From NCBI RefSeq assembly GCF_000238395.3, contig NZ_CP011025.1, positions 1,798,001 to 1,862,000 of the forward strand: a DNA stretch of 64,000 nt, in the 5' to 3' direction. How positions within the stretch are numbered: the stretch's first letter is position 1; the number at the start of each line of letters is the position of its first letter. The position numbers and the translations under genes were made by a program. Of this stretch, positions 47,266 through 56,498 are shown one piece after another. The notes beneath the pieces were generated by a model. It had not been told where the DNA came from, made no database searches, and saw nothing but the letters and a program-made list of their open reading frames with translations. The DNA comes from Pseudoalteromonas arctica A 37-1-2 (GTDB lineage Bacteria > Pseudomonadota > Gammaproteobacteria > Enterobacterales > Alteromonadaceae).

Positions 47266-48660
47266 ATGCGTAAGGAAAATGGACAATCTTTAATTATAGG
47301 TACTGTGTTTTTAGCTAGTATAGTCATGTCTTTACTGTACCTTTTTAATATCTCGCAACAAAACCTAAATAAAACAAAATTACAAAACTCAGCTGATGCC
47401 ACTGTTATAAGTGGTGCACAGTTGCTTGCCAGAGATTTAAATTTCAAAGCTTACACCAACCGTGCAATGGTTGCTAATCATGTAGCTGTTGCTCAATATG
47501 TTGGTTTATCATCTTGGGGGAACTTTGCAGAGGAGACTGGTGAAAATATTTCTGACGTTACAGCAGCCATACCTATTGTAGGGCAAGTAGCTGCAGGTGT
47601 TCGCTCTGTACTAGCATATATGAATGCGATCATCCAGCCAGCGATGACTGGAGCCGTAGTTTTGACTGATTTTGCAAATTCAGGTTTATCTGCTTCTCAA
47701 TCTATAATGAATACTGCAACAACATTTGGTTTTGTAGAAACTTCATATAATATCTTAGAGAAAAATGACCCCTCAGCTTATGTGTCACTTGCTTCGGCAG
47801 TAAATGTTGGTGATTTTATTTATTCTGATTGGAGCGACTTTCAAGGACAGTTCGATAGAAATGACAGAACGGGAAGATATGATGAGCATTTTAAGCTTAT
47901 AACAAATTCTGTTGATCCATTTACTGATAATCGAAGCTTTAACTGGGATATATTCCCTTTTGAATTTAACCTTATTTTTGCTGGCCTCCCAACAAAATTG
48001 AAAACAAAGCAAACAGGTGGTACTGAACTTTTTAAAAATGGAAGTTCAGCTGAAGTTTGGAGCGCAATGGATACACTTGGTTTCCATCTGGAGATTTTTA
48101 GTTGCAAACTATGGAGTGGCTGTAAATGGCGCGGGGGGGAAACTCCTACCGGTTGGGGGGCTAGTCATGCTGGAAGTGACAAAGATACTAGAAAGTACAC
48201 GAATAAAAATTATTATGGGAAATCTCGTAAAATCAACAAAAAGTCTTCTAAATGGGCTTATAGAAATGAGTCAGATATAAATAGTGCATACTCGGGTTTG
48301 CAGAGCTTCTACGATATTAAATCAACGGATAGTAAAAATGTCGCGCCTATGGTAACTCTGGTTGTTTCTAAAGATTTTAGTGATATTAGGACATCTCAGA
48401 GCCTTAAAGTTGGTACAGAAAATAAAGAAAATACTAAAGTTATAGATATAGATTTAGAAGAAAAAAGAGTTAATTCATCGGACAAAATTACAGTAATGAG
48501 TAAAGCAAAAATATACTATTTTAGAGATAGTGGAATGTGGGGGAGATCGGATTCTAAATGGGAGTATGGGAATTTATATAATCCCTATTGGCAGGTAACT
48601 CTTAACGACACTTCTAAAGATGAAAGACGTCTTTTTAGTGCACTAGCTATGGCACTGTGA
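47266..48660 (+). CDS. TadG-like Tad pilus protein
   Basis: 464 residues from ATG 47266 (GGA about nine bases ahead; the in-frame ATG at 47257 is less well placed). N-terminal NGQSLIIGTVFLASIVMSLLYLF is a single membrane helix behind a GQ-type pseudopilin start; Glu at +5 is replaced by Ile, so processing is doubtful. The segment LQNSADATVISGAQLLARD (about 40-58) matches the TadE/TadG-like 'Tad' N-terminal domain. The rest is a large periplasmic region, Ser/Asp/Lys-rich, without recognised fold. Ends six bases before the next Tad gene. Confidence 0.78.
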   Translation: MRKENGQSLIIGTVFLASIVMSLLYLFNISQQNLNKTKLQNSADATVISGAQLLARDLNFKAYTNRAMVANHVAVAQYVGLSSWGNFAEETGENISDVTAAIPIVGQVAAGVRSVLAYMNAIIQPAMTGAVVLTDFANSGLSASQSIMNTATTFGFVETSYNILEKNDPSAYVSLASAVNVGDFIYSDWSDFQGQFDRNDRTGRYDEHFKLITNSVDPFTDNRSFNWDIFPFEFNLIFAGLPTKLKTKQTGGTELFKNGSSAEVWSAMDTLGFHLEIFSCKLWSGCKWRGGETPTGWGASHAGSDKDTRKYTNKNYYGKSRKINKKSSKWAYRNESDINSAYSGLQSFYDIKSTDSKNVAPMVTLVVSKDFSDIRTSQSLKVGTENKENTKVIDIDLEEKRVNSSDKITVMSKAKIYYFRDSGMWGRSDSKWEYGNLYNPYWQVTLNDTSKDERRLFSALAMAL

Positions 48661-48666
48661 GAAATT

Positions 48667-49584
48667 ATGAATAAGAACTCTGGTCAAGCACTTATAGAAA
48701 TGATTGTTTTTGTAACTTTTGTTATTGCTCCAATGATGTTGCTAGTTCCTTATTTTAGTAAAATTATAGAAACACAACATTATGCAAATATGTCGTCAAG
48801 ATATATAGCTTGGGAAAGAACTGTATGGCTTGAGAATAAACCAGGTAATTGGTCTGGAGATGATTCTTCATTAGCTATTAAAAATACTTCTCAGGTTGTG
48901 AGTGACGTCCCTTGGAGAATATTTAAAGGTCATGACAGTGTTATTACTTCATTACAACCATCTGATTCTAAATGGAATGATAGTAATACAGCTCAGTTTC
49001 TTAATTTTAATCAAGCTAGCCAGACAGATTCTGAGTTTTTGTTAGCACCCTTTAACCCGACTGAAGAAGACGATACTCTTCATAATTATTTTAGTAATGA
49101 TCTAAAAAATAATAATGTACCAGGTACTATAGCTTCAGCTATTTCAATGGCATTCAAAGTTCTCGAAATTGGCGGTTTAGATCTAGAGCAAAAGGGGTTT
49201 TACCACGCTAACTTTTCTACACAAGTAACTAGCCATAAACTTCTTGAGTTTATTAATGAAGATATTGATAAAGAGCCTGAGAATGAAAATGCTGAAAGTG
49301 AAAATAAAAGACCTCATCAATTCGAATTCCCTATAACCTCTGATTCATATATTTTAGCCTCAGGTTGGAATGTAGGAGGTCAATCACATAATGAAAATAG
49401 AGTTAGATCTCTAGTCCCTTCAAATCTCTTTAATATCGGTGTTTTAGACTCATTGCGTGATGCTGTTTCAGAAATACCTATTATGGAAAAGCTTAACTCA
49501 AATTCTTTGAAATTCGGTCATATCGAAATAGAAGAGCTACCAACTTCTAGAAAAGGAAATAACATTGATGGGAGTGATAAATGA
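48667..49584 (+). CDS. TadE/TadF-like pseudopilin
   Basis: 305-residue protein starting MNKNSG^QALIEM: a six-residue leader, Gly and Glu at +5, then hydrophobic helix IVFVTFVIAPMMLLVPYF. This is the pattern of minor pseudopilins of Tad systems. The periplasmic part is long, polar and acidic (FNPTEEDDTLHNYF; EPENENAESENKR). No further domain recognised. Its stop overlaps the next start (ATGA). Confidence 0.72.
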   Translation: MNKNSGQALIEMIVFVTFVIAPMMLLVPYFSKIIETQHYANMSSRYIAWERTVWLENKPGNWSGDDSSLAIKNTSQVVSDVPWRIFKGHDSVITSLQPSDSKWNDSNTAQFLNFNQASQTDSEFLLAPFNPTEEDDTLHNYFSNDLKNNNVPGTIASAISMAFKVLEIGGLDLEQKGFYHANFSTQVTSHKLLEFINEDIDKEPENENAESENKRPHQFEFPITSDSYILASGWNVGGQSHNENRVRSLVPSNLFNIGVLDSLRDAVSEIPIMEKLNSNSLKFGHIEIEELPTSRKGNNIDGSDK

Positions 49585-50255
49585 ATAAATATTTGATTAA
49601 ACTATTAACTGTCTTATTTTTATTGAGCTTTGGAGTTAATGCGCAGGTTAATTTTCCTGTTGATTCCTCTGTTCAGATTGTATCTGATGGGATGATAGTT
49701 GACGGCGTAAAAATGCAAGCTTGGGACTTTAAAAGTAAAAGAAACCTTGAGTTTAATTTAAACTTTTTTAAAAATGAATGGGAAGATGAAAGTAAAAAAT
49801 ATACATATGTACAATATGACGGGTGGGATATTATAAATGCCGTAATTGATGATGTGATATATACAGCTAAACTTAAATCGGCTGGTAAAAACTTATCTTA
49901 TGGATTTGTAGCCACTTCTTCAAAATTGGATGGAAAGCTAAGTAGTTTGAATAAAGAAATAAAAGATTTTCCACAACCAAGTAGCACACAATTATTAAGA
50001 GAAATTAAATCAATAGATGGCTCAAAAAAGTCGAGTACGATGATTTTAACTAACAGGTTATCAGTAATAAAAAATTTAGATTTTTATTCTACGTATTTTA
50101 AAAAGTATAATTGGACAATTAATAAATCAATGTTTAGTAAAAATAAAAAGAAAGGTGCTTTTTTGGCAAGTAATGGCCCAAGTAATGTGAGCATTACTTT
50201 TGACAGCAGAGCCAATAATACTTTTATTACTGCGGTACGTGTAGATGTTGAATAA
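49581..50255 (+). CDS. Exported protein of unknown function in Tad locus
   Basis: 224 residues, not recognised. N-terminal signal peptide (MNKYLIKLLTVLFLLSFGVNA, cleavage after about residue 21), then a soluble periplasmic domain. It has no cysteine, no metal motif that I can see, and no C-terminal anchor. Flanked by pilus genes with overlaps on both sides (four bases upstream, 11 downstream), so it is likely a Tad accessory factor. AT-rich like its neighbours. Confidence 0.7.
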   Translation: MNKYLIKLLTVLFLLSFGVNAQVNFPVDSSVQIVSDGMIVDGVKMQAWDFKSKRNLEFNLNFFKNEWEDESKKYTYVQYDGWDIINAVIDDVIYTAKLKSAGKNLSYGFVATSSKLDGKLSSLNKEIKDFPQPSSTQLLREIKSIDGSKKSSTMILTNRLSVIKNLDFYSTYFKKYNWTINKSMFSKNKKKGAFLASNGPSNVSITFDSRANNTFITAVRVDVE

Positions 50256-50475
50256 TAAATTAAAAGGGCAAGCAAGTGTTGAGTATTTGGTTATTTCAAT
50301 TGGTTTAGTTTTAGCTTTACTTTTGCCAGTCCCTGATAGTGAGTTAACAGACAACAATTGGCTAGAAAAATATAAAGGAAAAAATATAATGGAAATATTG
50401 TCTGATAAATTAAAAAAATCTTATAGTGACTATAGCTATGCAAAATCTTTACCGCCACTTCCGGATGATCTTTAA
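50245..50475 (+). CDS. Short Flp-like minor prepilin
   Basis: 76 residues. MLNNKLKG^QASVEY has Gly at -1, Glu at +5 and Tyr at +6, a complete class III prepilin motif. Helix LVISIGLVLALLLPVP follows, then a ~40-residue polar tail. It is unlike the two Flp pilins in sequence, so a minor pilin or initiator is the best guess. The ATG lies within the previous gene and has no strong ribosome site, pointing to translational coupling. Confidence 0.72.
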   Translation: MLNNKLKGQASVEYLVISIGLVLALLLPVPDSELTDNNWLEKYKGKNIMEILSDKLKKSYSDYSYAKSLPPLPDDL

Positions 50476-50498
50476 AGCCTTAGTAACAAGGAAGAATA

Positions 50499-51380
50499 AT
50501 GAAAATTAAAAATATGTTTGACAAGAACTGGGTACTCCTTTTCGTTTCTATTATTTTAGGTGTTTTTGCAGCCTGGTCAATAGGAAGGTATATGGAATCA
50601 AAAGAAGATGAAATGAGAGTTTTATACAGTCGTGATGATGTGATTAAAGTTCCTGTCGTGGTTGTAACTAAACCACTGTCAAAAGGAGCTGTTATTGACA
50701 AAACAATGGTTGCAGTAAGAAAAATACCATCGGATTATTTACCCGCAGGTTATTTAAGCCCTCAAGAGTTCGGAGACGTTGAAGGACAAATGTTGTTAGA
50801 AAACTTACAAACAGGGCAAGCTTTATTAAAGTCTTACTTACCGGGTAAAGGCTTTGCACAGTTTTCTGATATGTTAAAAGATGGCAGAAGAGCTGTGACA
50901 ATTCAGATAGATGAAAACAATTCTAATTCAGGCATGTTAGTTGCTGGAGATAAAGTTGATCTATACCTATTATCTGAAAAAACAAAAGGTAAGCCCCAAC
51001 TAGATTTGCTTATAGAAAAGGTAAATGTATTAGCTACAGGCAAAATAACAGCCGCAGAAAATAAAGAGCTTGTTAATGAGATTTATAGAGATCCTAGCAA
51101 TTATAGCACCGTAACATTAGATGTTACTTTATTAAATGCAGGGCGAGTTAGCTTGGCGAAAGAACACGGTAAGTTTGTGGCCTTATTACGCAATAGAAAA
51201 GATGAGCAGCAAGTGCTAGCTAAAAATATTGATTCTTCTTCTTTGTTCTCTGCAAGCAAAAAACAAAGAGAAGTAGAAATTATAGTTGGTGGTTCTGGTA
51301 CATCTATACAAACTGTAAGTGGAAATATCGTAATTAATAAAACAAGTTATGCAGATAAAAATAATAACAATAATTTATAA
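50499..51380 (+). CDS. cpaB: Tad pilus assembly protein CpaB/RcpC
   Basis: 293-residue periplasmic/secretin-associated assembly protein. N-terminal transmembrane helix (about 11-29). A SAF-type domain (about 50-120) has VVVTKPLSKGAVIDKTMVAVRKIPSDYLPAGYL. Then the CpaB-family segment DGRRAVTIQIDENNSNSGMLVAGDKVDLYLL (key motif GMLVAGDKVDL, about 150-160). Asn-rich C-terminus. AAGGAAGAATA precedes the ATG. Next to the CpaC secretin as in all Tad loci. Confidence 0.92.
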   Translation: MKIKNMFDKNWVLLFVSIILGVFAAWSIGRYMESKEDEMRVLYSRDDVIKVPVVVVTKPLSKGAVIDKTMVAVRKIPSDYLPAGYLSPQEFGDVEGQMLLENLQTGQALLKSYLPGKGFAQFSDMLKDGRRAVTIQIDENNSNSGMLVAGDKVDLYLLSEKTKGKPQLDLLIEKVNVLATGKITAAENKELVNEIYRDPSNYSTVTLDVTLLNAGRVSLAKEHGKFVALLRNRKDEQQVLAKNIDSSSLFSASKKQREVEIIVGGSGTSIQTVSGNIVINKTSYADKNNNNNL

Positions 51381-51399
51381 GTTGTAAGGGAATACACAA

Positions 51400-52695
51400 A
51401 TGAAAAGTAGTATCAAACTAATTATATTTTTAACTCTTATTTTCACTTTTCAAGTTTTTGCTGAGATATCTACAAATATTCAGATGAAGGTAGGCACACT
51501 TGATTTATTACCAATAGATAATGTAACTAGGATAGCGGTCGCCCAGCAAGGGATTGTGAGTGCTAAAGTTATTGATAATGAAAGTGTTCTATTAATCGCA
51601 GAAGGCCCAGGTGAAACACAACTACAAATTTGGGATCTTAATAACAATAGTATTAAATTAGATGTAGCGGTTAATTCTTTCGATACATCGGGTTTAACTA
51701 ATCGTGTTAAAACTTTAATTGCAGATATCCCTTCTCTGTCAGTTCGCCAAGTAGGGGGGCTAGTTGTATTAGAAGGCACAGTTGATTCGAAAGTTTTTGC
51801 TAAAGCGAATAGCATAGCAAAAATCCTACCTAATGTGACGTCTCTAGTAACTAATAAAGAAATAGAAGTCAAAAGTATGATACGCATGGATGTCAGTATC
51901 GTTGAAATTGGTAAGAAGACTCTTAAAAACATTGGTGTTAAATGGGGAACTAGTGCTGGAGGACCATCATTTGGTGCTGTCAGTAATTGGACTAACAATG
52001 ACTTGTTTTCGGTTTATAGCCCTTCTACAGTTGGAGACTCAATTATGGGTCAAATAGGTGAAGCAGCTATTGGGTCTAATAGTTTTTCTCATTTTGGAAT
52101 TGTTACTGGCTTAAGTTCTCAAATACAATTGTTATCGGAACAAGGTGATGCTCGTATGTTAGCGCAGCCTACACTAAGTACGCGTAGTGGAGAAAAAGCG
52201 CGCTTTTTAGCGGGTGGTGAAGTTCCTATTCCATTACTATCTGCTGATGGCGCTCCTAGCGTTGAGTTTAAAGAGTATGGTATTAAATTAGAAATAGAGC
52301 CAACTGCGGATGAACAAGGCAATATTGTATCTTATGTTAGTGCTGAGGTTAGCTCTGTTGATGCATCAGTTCAAGTGAATGGAATACCAGGCTTTAAAAC
52401 AAGAGAAACTGAATCTGTAGTGAATGTAAGAGATGGAGATACTATTGTCATATCTGGATTGGTTTCAAGTGAAATGTCGAAATCGATTAGTAAAGTTCCT
52501 CTACTAGGGTCTATTCCCATTCTTGGAGAATTATTTAAATCTAGAGATTTTGCTGATGATAAAACAGAGCTTGTAATACTGGTTACACCTCACGTAGTTC
52601 CTATTGAAGGTAAGTTACATCAAGAACGCTTACAGCGTGCCAAAGAAATGATCGAAGAAGCAGATAAATTAAAAGCTTTTTATATTTTAGATTAA
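51400..52695 (+). CDS. cpaC: Tad outer-membrane secretin CpaC/RcpA
   Basis: 431-residue secretin through which the pilus exits. Signal peptide about 1-21 (FLTLIFTFQVFA). N-terminal N-domain/BON-like region (IAVAQQGIVSAKVIDN, LVVLEGTVDS). Secretin core from about 165: IRMDVSIVEIGKKTLKNIGVKWG, LSEQGDARMLAQPTLSTRSGEKARFLAGGE, and C-terminal KVPLLGSIPILGELFKSR and ELVILVTPHVV. TAAGGGAATACACA precedes ATG. Confidence 0.94.
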   Translation: MKSSIKLIIFLTLIFTFQVFAEISTNIQMKVGTLDLLPIDNVTRIAVAQQGIVSAKVIDNESVLLIAEGPGETQLQIWDLNNNSIKLDVAVNSFDTSGLTNRVKTLIADIPSLSVRQVGGLVVLEGTVDSKVFAKANSIAKILPNVTSLVTNKEIEVKSMIRMDVSIVEIGKKTLKNIGVKWGTSAGGPSFGAVSNWTNNDLFSVYSPSTVGDSIMGQIGEAAIGSNSFSHFGIVTGLSSQIQLLSEQGDARMLAQPTLSTRSGEKARFLAGGEVPIPLLSADGAPSVEFKEYGIKLEIEPTADEQGNIVSYVSAEVSSVDASVQVNGIPGFKTRETESVVNVRDGDTIVISGLVSSEMSKSISKVPLLGSIPILGELFKSRDFADDKTELVILVTPHVVPIEGKLHQERLQRAKEMIEEADKLKAFYILD

Positions 52696-52704
52696 GGAAC
52701 GTTG

Positions 52705-54435
52705 ATGTTTGATGTAATAGTAACTACAGCCAAAGGTACATCTGTCGGGCGTATAAAATGCAACGAAAAAACATGCACGATAGGTAAAGATAAGCAACAT
52801 ATTGTCAGTTTGCACGGTTTTAAAGTTTCAAAAGAACATGCAAAGTTATATTTGAATGACGATGGAATATATTTAGAAGATAGAGCTAGCCGAACTGGCA
52901 CTCAGTTAAATGGTAGCAAAATAGAATCGGCTGGTCCTCTAAAACCAACAGACGTAATAGAAATTGGTGGCTATCATATTCGTGTTGAATTAGGTGATGG
53001 TTTTGATTCAACAAAAAATGCGACTGAAGCTTCTCATTCAAAAGAAGAAGCTAAGGTACAAAGAAATATTGAACCTGACTTCTCACCGATCCAAGAAACT
53101 TCACTAGAAACCAAAAGTGAAACCGTTCTAAATGATGATAATGCAACTCGACTTAGAATAAAGCAACGAAATGCATTGAGAAAAGAGGTACATAGAGAGC
53201 TCATTAAACAAATAGATTTACGCCGAGTAAATGTATCTGAAATGAGCGATGAGGAACTTAGAAAGCAAAGTAAAAGCTTAATAGAGTCAATAGTATTTAA
53301 ATTACAAATACCAGTAAATATTGATTATGAAGAGCTATGTAAAGAAGTTTTAGACGAGACTGTTGGTTTAGGTCCCTTAGAAAATATTGTAAATGACCCA
53401 GATGTTTCTGAAATTATGGTTAACTCTCACGATGAGATTTTTTATGAAAAAGCGGGGAAGCTTTATCTTTCTGACATAGCTTTTACTGATGATCAAGCCG
53501 TATTAAGTGCAATTGAAAGAATTGTAACGCCATTAGGGCGTCGAATTGATGAAAGTCAACCAATGGTAGATGCACGGCTGAAAGATGGCTCACGTGTTAA
53601 TGCAATAATACCTCCGTTAGCTCTAAAGGGCCCATGTATTACCATACGTAAATTTATGGCTAAAAAACTAGAGGCAGAAGACCTTGTTAATTTCGGTTCA
53701 ATGTCCCCAGCTATGGTCAAGTTTTTACGAATGACTGTTGTTAATAAGCGTAATGTTGTTATTTCTGGTGGTACCGGTTCTGGTAAAACAACTTTACTCA
53801 ATGTTTTATCAAACTTTATACCTGATGACGAAAGAATTATTACTGTTGAGGATGCTGCTGAGCTTAAACTTTATCAGCCTAACCTTGTATCTCTTGAAGC
53901 TAGACCAGCAAATCAGGAAGGTAAAGGAGGTGTCGAAATTAGGGATCTTGTTAAAAACTGTTTACGAATGAGGCCTGATAGAATAGTTGTTGGTGAGTGT
54001 CGTGGTGGTGAAGCACTTGACATGCTTCAAGCTATGAATACGGGACATGATGGTTCTTTAACGACCGCTCATGCTAATACTCCTCGTGACTGTATATCAC
54101 GTTTAGAAGTTATGGTTATGATGGCAGGGATGGACTTACCAATCCAAGCTATAAGAGAGCAAATTGGCTCGGCTGTTAATATGATAGTACAGCAATCTCG
54201 TTTTAGTGATGGCTCTCGAAGAGTGACATCCATTTGTGAAGTTACGGGAATCGAGAGTAATGTTTTACAGTTAGCAGAAATTTTTAAGTTTAAACAAACT
54301 GGTTATAGTAAAGATGGCAAAGTGCTGGGGGATTATTTACCAACAGGTATGATACCTGAGTTTTACGAAAAACTCCGTGAAAGAGGTATTGATATTGATT
54401 TAGGCATTTTCAAAGTGAGTAATGACAATGAGTAG
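52705..54435 (+). CDS. tadA: FHA-domain fused TadA/CpaF secretion ATPase
   Basis: 576 residues from ATG 52705 (AAGGAACGTTG ahead). Residues about 1-95 are an FHA domain (GRIKCNEKTCTIGKD, VSKEHAKLYL, SRTGTQLNGSKI), a phosphothreonine-recognition fold, then a ~40-residue charged linker. The rest is a complete type II/IV secretion ATPase: N-terminal domain (about 150-280), Walker A ISGGTGSGKTTLLN (about 350-363), acidic box DDERIITVEDAAEL, Walker B RMRPDRIVVGECRGGEALD, and GHDGSLTTAHANT. It energises Flp pilus assembly in the cytoplasm. FHA fusion and absence of TadZ/CpaE nearby are notable. Stop overlaps tadB. Confidence 0.94.
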   Translation: MFDVIVTTAKGTSVGRIKCNEKTCTIGKDKQHIVSLHGFKVSKEHAKLYLNDDGIYLEDRASRTGTQLNGSKIESAGPLKPTDVIEIGGYHIRVELGDGFDSTKNATEASHSKEEAKVQRNIEPDFSPIQETSLETKSETVLNDDNATRLRIKQRNALRKEVHRELIKQIDLRRVNVSEMSDEELRKQSKSLIESIVFKLQIPVNIDYEELCKEVLDETVGLGPLENIVNDPDVSEIMVNSHDEIFYEKAGKLYLSDIAFTDDQAVLSAIERIVTPLGRRIDESQPMVDARLKDGSRVNAIIPPLALKGPCITIRKFMAKKLEAEDLVNFGSMSPAMVKFLRMTVVNKRNVVISGGTGSGKTTLLNVLSNFIPDDERIITVEDAAELKLYQPNLVSLEARPANQEGKGGVEIRDLVKNCLRMRPDRIVVGECRGGEALDMLQAMNTGHDGSLTTAHANTPRDCISRLEVMVMMAGMDLPIQAIREQIGSAVNMIVQQSRFSDGSRRVTSICEVTGIESNVLQLAEIFKFKQTGYSKDGKVLGDYLPTGMIPEFYEKLRERGIDIDLGIFKVSNDNE

Positions 54436-55276
54436 CCTAATGATAATGGTAATTGTAGGAATTACAGTTTCTTTATTGGTTTATGGCGGTAATTACATCT
54501 CGAGAGACTTAGCAGAGAAATACAGAGATACATTTACGCACACAGCTAAACGAAACCTTTCTGACATGTTTTTGTTTATAGAACCGCAAAAGTTATTTAT
54601 CGCAAATATTATTGGCATGGTGGTCTTCTTCTTATTTATTTGGTCATATACCGGTGCTGTTGTATTGGCAATAATATTAGTGACTATAGTTGCTTTTTTA
54701 CCTCCATATTTTTACAAGTATCTTCAAAATCGAAGAAAAAAACTATTTATTAAACAGTTACCAGATGCTTTAAATATGATTTGTGCATCGATGCGTTCGG
54801 GTTCTAGTTTAACTAACGCAATTGAGGCCATGGTACAAGAGCAAGATGCTCCATTGAGTCAGGAGTTTTCATTATTTTTAAGAGAGCAAAGACTCGGAGT
54901 CGACTTTAATGATGGTTTAAGCAATATGCTTGAACGTATTCCTGAGCTTGACTTTAAGCTTGTAGTATCTGGTATGCAAATATCAAAAGAGATAGGCGGT
55001 AACTTGGCCGAAACACTAGAACGGTTATCAGATACCCTTAGACGTAAATTAGAAATGGAAGGGAAAATAGATGCCCTCACCGGGCAGGGGAAAATGCAGG
55101 GTATAGTGATGACTGCATTGCCTCTATTCATTGGGTTTATTCTATACCACATGGAACCAACTCATATGATGAGATTGTTTACTGAACCAATGGGATGGGC
55201 AGTATGTGCTATAACAGCAATCATGTTATATGTAGGTTACACATTTATTCGTAAAATTGTGAATATAGATGTATAG
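54422..55276 (+). CDS. tadB: Tad inner-membrane platform protein TadB
   Basis: 284 residues; T2SF (GspF-type) membrane platform subunit. Helix at about 4-24, two helices around 60-98. Cytoplasmic T2SF core with FIKQLPDALNMICASMRSGSSLTNAIEAM (about 112-140), GISKEIGGNL-type motif QISKEIGGNLAETLERLSDT, and two C-terminal helices. The called ATG overlaps the tadA end by 14 bases; ATG 54428 is an equally possible start. Confidence 0.92.
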   Translation: MTMSSLMIMVIVGITVSLLVYGGNYISRDLAEKYRDTFTHTAKRNLSDMFLFIEPQKLFIANIIGMVVFFLFIWSYTGAVVLAIILVTIVAFLPPYFYKYLQNRRKKLFIKQLPDALNMICASMRSGSSLTNAIEAMVQEQDAPLSQEFSLFLREQRLGVDFNDGLSNMLERIPELDFKLVVSGMQISKEIGGNLAETLERLSDTLRRKLEMEGKIDALTGQGKMQGIVMTALPLFIGFILYHMEPTHMMRLFTEPMGWAVCAITAIMLYVGYTFIRKIVNIDV

Positions 55277-55287
55277 GGAGATTTAAC

Positions 55288-56148
55288 ATGATAACTATAA
55301 CAATAATTGCTGGTTTTTCTTTGTGTATATTTTTTTATAGCGCTTATAAAATTAAAGCTTCATTGCCTACCGATTCACGAGATTTTATGGATCCGTTACC
55401 TCCTTCACTAAAGCTTATTTGGCCATTTGTCAAGCTGGTTGCGTACTATTTAGGCGAAAGGCTTTCAATAGAATATTTAGAAAAAACGGGCAAAAAACTT
55501 CAAATATCAGGTGTTTCTTACATTCTTACCGCTGAAGAATATTTTGGTGTAAGAGTTGTATCTTCGATTGGTTGTACGCTATTTGTTTTATTAATTAGTG
55601 TATTACTGGAATCTATGGATTTTATGTACTTATTTTATGGTTGTTTATTTGGGTATTTTTTACCTTTGTTGACACTAAATGATCTTAAGAAAAAAAGGCA
55701 ATTAGCCATTGTTAAATCTTTACCTGTATACCTAGATTTTATAACTATGTCGGTAGAAGCGGGACTAAATTTAACAGGCGGGTTAAGTCAGGCTGTTGAT
55801 AAAGGCCCTGAAGGTCCATTAAAAGTTGAATTTGGAAAAGTTTTACGTGATCTTCGAGCCGGCGTTAATAAAATCGATGCATTTAGAGCTATGGCTGACA
55901 GAGTTCAAACGTCTGAAGTTAATAGTTTGGTTAGCTCATTAGCACAAGCAGAACGGACCGGTGCTAGTTTAGGTGCAACGTTAAAGGTTCAGTCAGATCA
56001 AAGGCGAGTAGAGCGCTTCCAACGAGCTGAAAAAAAGGCATTAGAAGCTCCAGTTAAATTAGTTTTCCCACTCATAATGTTTATATTTCCGGTTACATTT
56101 ATGATTCTTTTCTTCCCTATAGTTATGAAATTTATGTACGATTTATAA
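55288..56148 (+). CDS. tadC: Tad inner-membrane platform protein TadC
   Basis: 286 residues, second T2SF platform protein. Helices near 1-18 and 95-130. Core with VKSLPVYLDFITMSVEAGLNLTGGLSQAVD (about 149-178; motif MSVEAGLNL) and LVSSLAQAERTGASLGATLKVQSDQRR. C-terminal helices PVKLVFPLIMFIFPVTFMILFFP. GGGAG eight bases before ATG. The next gene follows two bases after its stop. Confidence 0.92.
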   Translation: MITITIIAGFSLCIFFYSAYKIKASLPTDSRDFMDPLPPSLKLIWPFVKLVAYYLGERLSIEYLEKTGKKLQISGVSYILTAEEYFGVRVVSSIGCTLFVLLISVLLESMDFMYLFYGCLFGYFLPLLTLNDLKKKRQLAIVKSLPVYLDFITMSVEAGLNLTGGLSQAVDKGPEGPLKVEFGKVLRDLRAGVNKIDAFRAMADRVQTSEVNSLVSSLAQAERTGASLGATLKVQSDQRRVERFQRAEKKALEAPVKLVFPLIMFIFPVTFMILFFPIVMKFMYDL

Positions 56149-56150
56149 CC

Positions 56151-56498
56151 ATGAAATATTTAACCTTAGTAACTATAAATTCAAAATTCAATATTATGTA
56201 TGCAAATACCTGGTTTCTTAGATTAAGAGGTTTACTTGGAAGAGAGTTAAAAATAAATGAGGGTATGTTAATTGAACCTTGCAATTCAGTTCATACACTG
56301 TGGATGAAATATGATTTGGATATTATTTATATAAATAAAAACAATCAAATAGTTAAAATAATAAAAAAATTAAAACCTTGGAAATTAAGCGTGTGTAACG
56401 CTGCATTTAAAACACTAGAGTTACCTGCAGACACTGTGGATTACATAGGTTTAAAAGTTGGTGATTTTTTAGAGTTTGAAAAGGAAGAATTTAAATGA
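56151..56498 (+). CDS. DUF192 domain protein in Tad operon
   Basis: 115 residues of the DUF192 family: ANTWFLRLRGLLGRELKINEGMLIEPCNSVHTLWMKYDLDIIYINKNNQIVKI (about 19-70; key motifs RLRGLLGR and HTLWMKYDLDI) and LELPADTVDYIGLKVGD near the end. No signal peptide, unlike most exported DUF192 proteins. Function is unknown; its position between tadC and tadD implies a role in pilus assembly or its regulation. Start lacks a clear ribosome site and relies on coupling; the stop overlaps tadD (ATGA). Confidence 0.85.
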   Translation: MKYLTLVTINSKFNIMYANTWFLRLRGLLGRELKINEGMLIEPCNSVHTLWMKYDLDIIYINKNNQIVKIIKKLKPWKLSVCNAAFKTLELPADTVDYIGLKVGDFLEFEKEEFK

